64,000 nt of DNA from contig NZ_JANADP010000001.1 in the NCBI RefSeq assembly GCF_024199945.1, forward strand, positions 8,060,001 through 8,124,000, read 5' to 3'. Shown here one piece after another: positions 60,706 to 64,000 of the stretch (positions are counted from its first letter, which is position 1; the number at the start of each line of letters is the position of its first letter). A model generated the notes under the pieces. The model did no database searches. It saw only the letters and a list, made by a program, of their open reading frames with translations, and was not told the origin of the DNA. The translations under genes were made by a program, and so were the position numbers. Origin of the DNA: Bradyrhizobium sp. CCGUVB4N. Lineage in GTDB: Bacteria > Pseudomonadota > Alphaproteobacteria > Rhizobiales > Xanthobacteraceae.

Positions 60706-62742
60706 TCACACACTCTTCTGGAACCGGCCCGACAGCTCGCCAAAACCCTCGATCAGGGCCTCGGTACCGTCGACCTCGGCCAGCCTGGCCTTGACGTCAC
60801 GCAGCCACGCCAAATTGGCCTCGCTGGGGTCCTCCCCCAAGGCCAGCTCGGCGTCTTTCAGCTCTCTAAGTAGTGAATGGTATTGCCGATGCAAGGCAAC
60901 GAGCTGGTGCCACGTGGCAAGAACGTCGTCGCGGGCCGCGCCCTCGCGGGCGCCCCAAACCGCCGCGGTGGTGATGCCACCCTCAACCCTTTGAAGAAGC
61001 TGCGCAAATCCGCCCTTCTCGATATCGGCCCGCATCTTTTCGGCCTGCTCGCCGGGGTCGGGCGAATGGTGATGATCGTTGGCGAAAGCGGCGATGATGC
61101 CGGCCCTGAGCTTGTGCGCCTCGGGGTGGGCGAACTCCAGGGCAGCCACCTCTTCGAGGTGATCATCCAGCAGCCAGGGGTGGTTGATCAGGCTTTGCAG
61201 GATCAGGGCCTCGCGGCGGGAAATGGCGCTGCGCTGGCCCCGCATGATCGGGCTGGCCGCAAGCTGGGGGCTCGCCGCCTGGTAGGGGCCGGAGGGGAGC
61301 GGGGTCGGACCGGGCGGGCCGCGGCGGCCTCCACCGAATCCTTGCCCGAATCCCTGACCGCCGAATCGATTCGCCTGCCCCCCGCCGCGCGGCTGGAATG
61401 GGCGGCCGCCGCCCCCCTGGCGGAAATTGCCCCGGCCGGCGAAGCCGCCGCGACCGCCATCGGGCGAGAAGGTGCGCTGGAGCCGCTCGACGAACTCGTC
61501 GCGATAATAGCGCCGGACCACCTCGTCGCGGATGCCGTTGGACAATTCCTTGATGCGCGCTTCCAACGCCGCGCGGCGCTCGGGCGTGGCGAAATTGCCG
61601 CCTTCGAGCTCGCGCGACCAGATCATGTCGGCGAGCGGACGCGCGGCCGCGATCACCTCTTCGATCGCACCGCGACCGCCGGAGCGCGCGAGATCGTCGG
61701 GGTCCTGCCCCTCCGGCAGCAGCGCAAAACGCAGGCTCTTGCCTGGCGCGAGAAACGGCAGCGCGAGGTCGGCGGCGCGATAGGCGGCCTTCTGTCCGGC
61801 GCGGTCGCCGTCGAAGCAGAGGATCGGCTCGTCCGCCATCTTCCACAGCAGCGCGAGCTGGTTTTCGGTCAACGCAGTGCCGAGCGGCGCGACGGCGCCT
61901 GCAAAACCCGCGGTGACCATGGCGATGACGTCGACATAGCCTTCGACCACGATCAGCGCACTACCGTCATGGGTGGCTTTGCGCGCGGTCTGGTGATTGT
62001 AGAGATTGTCGCCCTTGTGGAAGAGCGGCGTCTCCGGCGAGTTCAAATATTTGGCCGGAACGTCCTTCTCCAGCGCGCGTCCGCCGAAGGCGATGACGCG
62101 GCCGCGCAAGTCCGTGATCGGAAACATCACGCGATCGCGGAAGCGATCGTAGGGCACCGGGATGTCGTTGCCGGCAACGAGCAGCCCGGTCTCGATCATG
62201 TCCTCGACGGACACGCCGAGCTTGCCGAGATGCTCCTTCAGCGCGAAGCGTTCCGGCGGCGGCGGCGCATAGCCCAGCCGAAACTGCAATTGCGTCGCCG
62301 GCGAGATCGCGCGGTCCGCGAGATAGCCGCGCGCTTTCGCACCGACACGCGAGGCCAATGTCTCGGAGAAGAATTTCGCCGCGAGCTCCATGACGTCGTG
62401 CAGCGTGCGGCGCCGCTGCTCGTGCCGCGCCGCATCCGGCGTCACCGCCGGCAGCGCCAGGCCGGCCATGCCGGCGAGCCGCTCGACCGCCTCGGCAAAC
62501 GGCAGGCCGTCGGTCTCCATCACGAAGGTGATGATGTCGCCGTGCTTGCCGGAGGAGAAGTCGTGATAAAAGCCCTTCTGGTCGTTGACGTAGAAGGACG
62601 GCGTCTTCTCCTGCTGGAACGGCGACAGCCCCTTCCACTCCCGCCCCGCCTTCTTCAGCTTGACGCGCTTGCCCACGACCTCGGAGACCGAAAGCCGGGC
62701 GCGCAGCTCGTCAAGGAATTGGGGCGTGAAGCGGATGGCCAT
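60706..62742 (-). CDS. dnaG: DNA primase DnaG with a zinc-ligand-free N-terminal domain
   Basis: The 678-residue primase has the CHC2-like domain (about 1-100), the catalytic core with TOPRIM motifs (LIVVEGYVDVIAM, CFDGDRAGQKAA) and a C-terminal helicase-binding domain (about 560-678). In the N-terminal domain the usual Cys and His are replaced: GLSPFQQEKTPSF has Ser40 and Gln43, and FYHDFSSGKHGD has Asp61 and Ser64. The fold seems conserved without zinc. It makes RNA primers for replication. A Gly-rich linker (GRGGFAGRGNFRQGGGGRPF) lies near residues 425-460. Confidence 0.96.
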   Translation of the reverse strand: MAIRFTPQFLDELRARLSVSEVVGKRVKLKKAGREWKGLSPFQQEKTPSFYVNDQKGFYHDFSSGKHGDIITFVMETDGLPFAEAVERLAGMAGLALPAVTPDAARHEQRRRTLHDVMELAAKFFSETLASRVGAKARGYLADRAISPATQLQFRLGYAPPPPERFALKEHLGKLGVSVEDMIETGLLVAGNDIPVPYDRFRDRVMFPITDLRGRVIAFGGRALEKDVPAKYLNSPETPLFHKGDNLYNHQTARKATHDGSALIVVEGYVDVIAMVTAGFAGAVAPLGTALTENQLALLWKMADEPILCFDGDRAGQKAAYRAADLALPFLAPGKSLRFALLPEGQDPDDLARSGGRGAIEEVIAAARPLADMIWSRELEGGNFATPERRAALEARIKELSNGIRDEVVRRYYRDEFVERLQRTFSPDGGRGGFAGRGNFRQGGGGRPFQPRGGGQANRFGGQGFGQGFGGGRRGPPGPTPLPSGPYQAASPQLAASPIMRGQRSAISRREALILQSLINHPWLLDDHLEEVAALEFAHPEAHKLRAGIIAAFANDHHHSPDPGEQAEKMRADIEKGGFAQLLQRVEGGITTAAVWGAREGAARDDVLATWHQLVALHRQYHSLLRELKDAELALGEDPSEANLAWLRDVKARLAEVDGTEALIEGFGELSGRFQKSV

Positions 62743-62924
62743 GGGCTGTGTGTAGCGCGAACCGAAGTGAGTCGGGCGAAGGATCAGGGATATAGGCGCG
62801 GGCCGGCCAAAAGTCAGGTTTGTCAGGATTATACGCGCTGTTCACAGCCCTTTCCGGCGCGAAGCACGGGCCCGGAATGACGGGAAAAGCTTGAACCCCG
62901 CCCGGTTCCACGCTTCCATAGGCC

Positions 62925-63488
62925 ATGTTCAGGACCTTTCGGGGTGGCCATAGCGGGGGCTGGCGGGTGACCTCGATGTCGCCTGTGACGGGCGAGCCCC
63001 TGCCCTTCATGCCGGCGCTGTCGGTCAACGACAGCGACGCCGTGGCGTTGCCGTTGGTCCCCTCGCGCAATGCCTGGCGCCTGGTCGGCGTACCCAGCAG
63101 CTTGCGCTACACCGAGCGCGCCGAGAAGGAGCAGCTCGTGAGCGTGCAGGCCGGCCTCGGCCGATTGGAAGCAACCAGCGCCGCGCTGATCCCGATCCGC
63201 AAGTCGCAGGCATGGTGGGATCTCACGCAAGAAGAACGCCGCGAGATCTTTGAAGACAAGTCGCACCACATCGCCAGCAGTCTTCGTTTCCTGCCCGCAA
63301 TCGCGCGCCAGCTCTATCACTGCCGCGACCTCGGCGAGCCCTTCGATTTCCTGACCTGGTTCGAGTTCGCGCCCGCCCATGCCTCGTTGTTCGAGGAGCT
63401 GGTCGGCATGCTCAGGCAAACCGAAGAGTGGACCTATGTCGAGCGCGAGGTCGACGTACGCGTGGTGAAGGAAGTGCTGTCGGCCTAG
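62925..63488 (+). CDS. cld: Dimeric chlorite dismutase
   Basis: The 187-residue protein corresponds to the short, lineage II chlorite dismutases and matches by memory the 183-residue Nitrobacter winogradskyi enzyme in several blocks: ERAEKEQLVSVQAGLGR, ALIPIRKSQAWWDLTQEER, EDKSHHIASSLRFLPAIARQ, LYHCRDLGEPFDFLTWFEFA and TEEWTYVEREVDVRV. The heme His and distal Arg should lie in the HHIASS and AIARQLYHCRD region. It converts chlorite to chloride and oxygen. The ATG at 62925 lacks a clear ribosome site. Its stop overlaps that of the next gene. Confidence 0.93.
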   Translation: MFRTFRGGHSGGWRVTSMSPVTGEPLPFMPALSVNDSDAVALPLVPSRNAWRLVGVPSSLRYTERAEKEQLVSVQAGLGRLEATSAALIPIRKSQAWWDLTQEERREIFEDKSHHIASSLRFLPAIARQLYHCRDLGEPFDFLTWFEFAPAHASLFEELVGMLRQTEEWTYVEREVDVRVVKEVLSA

Positions 63489-63883
63489 TGGTCGAGGAAG
63501 CGGCCGGATTCGATGTGCGGCAGATCGGTGACGGGCCAATTGTAGACGTAAGTCCAGGCCGGCGCGGTCGTGCCGTCGGCGCCAGTCACGTCGATCAGCT
63601 GGCGCAGATATTCCGTTGGCTCCGGAAAGCCCTCGCCGCAGGCCTCGTACATGTCGAGCTCGCGCAAAAGCTCGTCGCCGGCGCGCAAGCGGAAGAGCTC
63701 GCCGTGCACGAGGTCGGACGACGCGTCGGACAGCAGCAATCCCGGATAATGCTTCACCAGCACGAGCCGGCCGCGGCAGCTCGCTTCGCCCAGAAAATCC
63801 GCGTGCTGCGCCAGCAGCCGCGCCATCGGATGGTCGAAGCCGCGCATCAGGGTGCCGTAGACGAAGAGGCGATCGGAGGTCAT
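63485..63883 (-). CDS. Gamma-glutamylcyclotransferase-family protein
   Basis: The 132-residue protein has the GGCT/AIG2 fold: RLFVYGTLMRGFDHP at the start (about 5-19), the substrate-binding LVHGELFRL, Glu in ELDMYEACG and PAWTYVYNW. Members open gamma-glutamyl amines or peptides to 5-oxoproline; the substrate here is unknown. The stop codons of this gene and cld share bases in a CTAG palindrome. Confidence 0.9.
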   Translation of the reverse strand: MTSDRLFVYGTLMRGFDHPMARLLAQHADFLGEASCRGRLVLVKHYPGLLLSDASSDLVHGELFRLRAGDELLRELDMYEACGEGFPEPTEYLRQLIDVTGADGTTAPAWTYVYNWPVTDLPHIESGRFLDH

Positions 63884-63928
63884 GGCCTTCTATAGCCGTC
63901 AATCAGCAGCGTGCAAATCGCAGCAGAC

Positions 63929-64000
63929 TTACAAAACCTCCGCTTCCAGCTCCGCGCTGCTGCGCTCCTCGTCCGAGACCACGCTGATGTTCACCTCCAT
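63929..64000 (-). CDS. C-terminal end of an unknown gene (runs off window)
   Basis: On the minus strand the last 72 bases are an open frame ending at TAA (63929-63931), with the reading MEVNISVVSDEERSSAELEA, then EVL. The final CAT of the window may be its start codon or an internal Met. The product cannot be identified from 23 residues. Confidence 0.55.
   Translation of the reverse strand: MEVNISVVSDEERSSAELEAEVL

Noticed and set aside
60877..62880. 667-codon frame opposite dnaG
   Set aside because: dnaG motifs are on the other strand; no ribosome site.

Overview
The window is a high-GC, densely packed alphaproteobacterial chromosome segment, most likely Bradyrhizobium or a close relative in the Nitrobacteraceae. 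The pointers are a rhizobial rpoD/dnaG pair, an rpoH sigma factor, a dimeric chlorite dismutase very like that of Nitrobacter, a cyanuric-acid-type ring-opening amidohydrolase, and intergenic palindromes of a kind I associate with Bradyrhizobium. I placed about 63 protein genes (one running off the right edge), one tRNA-Glu(CTC), one broken gene fragment, several intrinsic terminators and three intergenic repeat copies. No rRNA, insertion sequence or CRISPR array was seen.

Left part (1-16 kb): an HtrA-like protein that has lost its catalytic His and Ser is translationally coupled to a LuxR-type DNA-binding protein. It is followed by a two-component pair, a Gly-rich secreted protein, Tex, a cyanuric acid amidohydrolase and amidase pair, a motorless Lon-N/Clp-N fusion protein, a double-hotdog thioesterase, a PoxB-type pyruvate oxidase and the dgoK-dgoA pair.

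Middle (16-41 kb): mostly catabolic and regulatory genes. They include a luciferase-family monooxygenase with its flavin reductase, an Old Yellow Enzyme divergent from a LysR regulator, and a sigma-54 activator next to a single-chain biotin-dependent acyl-CoA carboxylase and an acyl-CoA ligase. Further on are an Asp/Glu-racemase-like protein without its cysteines, a chemoreceptor, a GAF-GGDEF-PilZ protein, a TetR/tautomerase divergon, an amidohydrolase-CobW-DUF1989 run, and an RclR-like regulator divergent from an AhpD-like protein and an RclC-like membrane protein. A small bacteriocin-like peptide gene has its own terminator.

Right part (41-64 kb): housekeeping genes (rluD family, rpoH, rpoD, dnaG) alternate with small hypothetical and envelope genes. 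Between 51 and 58 kb the sequence looks accessory. A short gene is partly duplicated 2.5 kb away, there is a secreted hydrolase and a catalase-like peroxidase, and a visibly AT-richer stand-alone reverse transcriptase gene sits just downstream of the rpoD terminator. That reverse transcriptase (YMDD motif, about 300-residue helical C-terminal extension, bipartite inverted repeat just before its start codon) is the best candidate in the window for a new antiphage-type system.

All assignments come from reading the sequence and from remembered family motifs; no database search was run.
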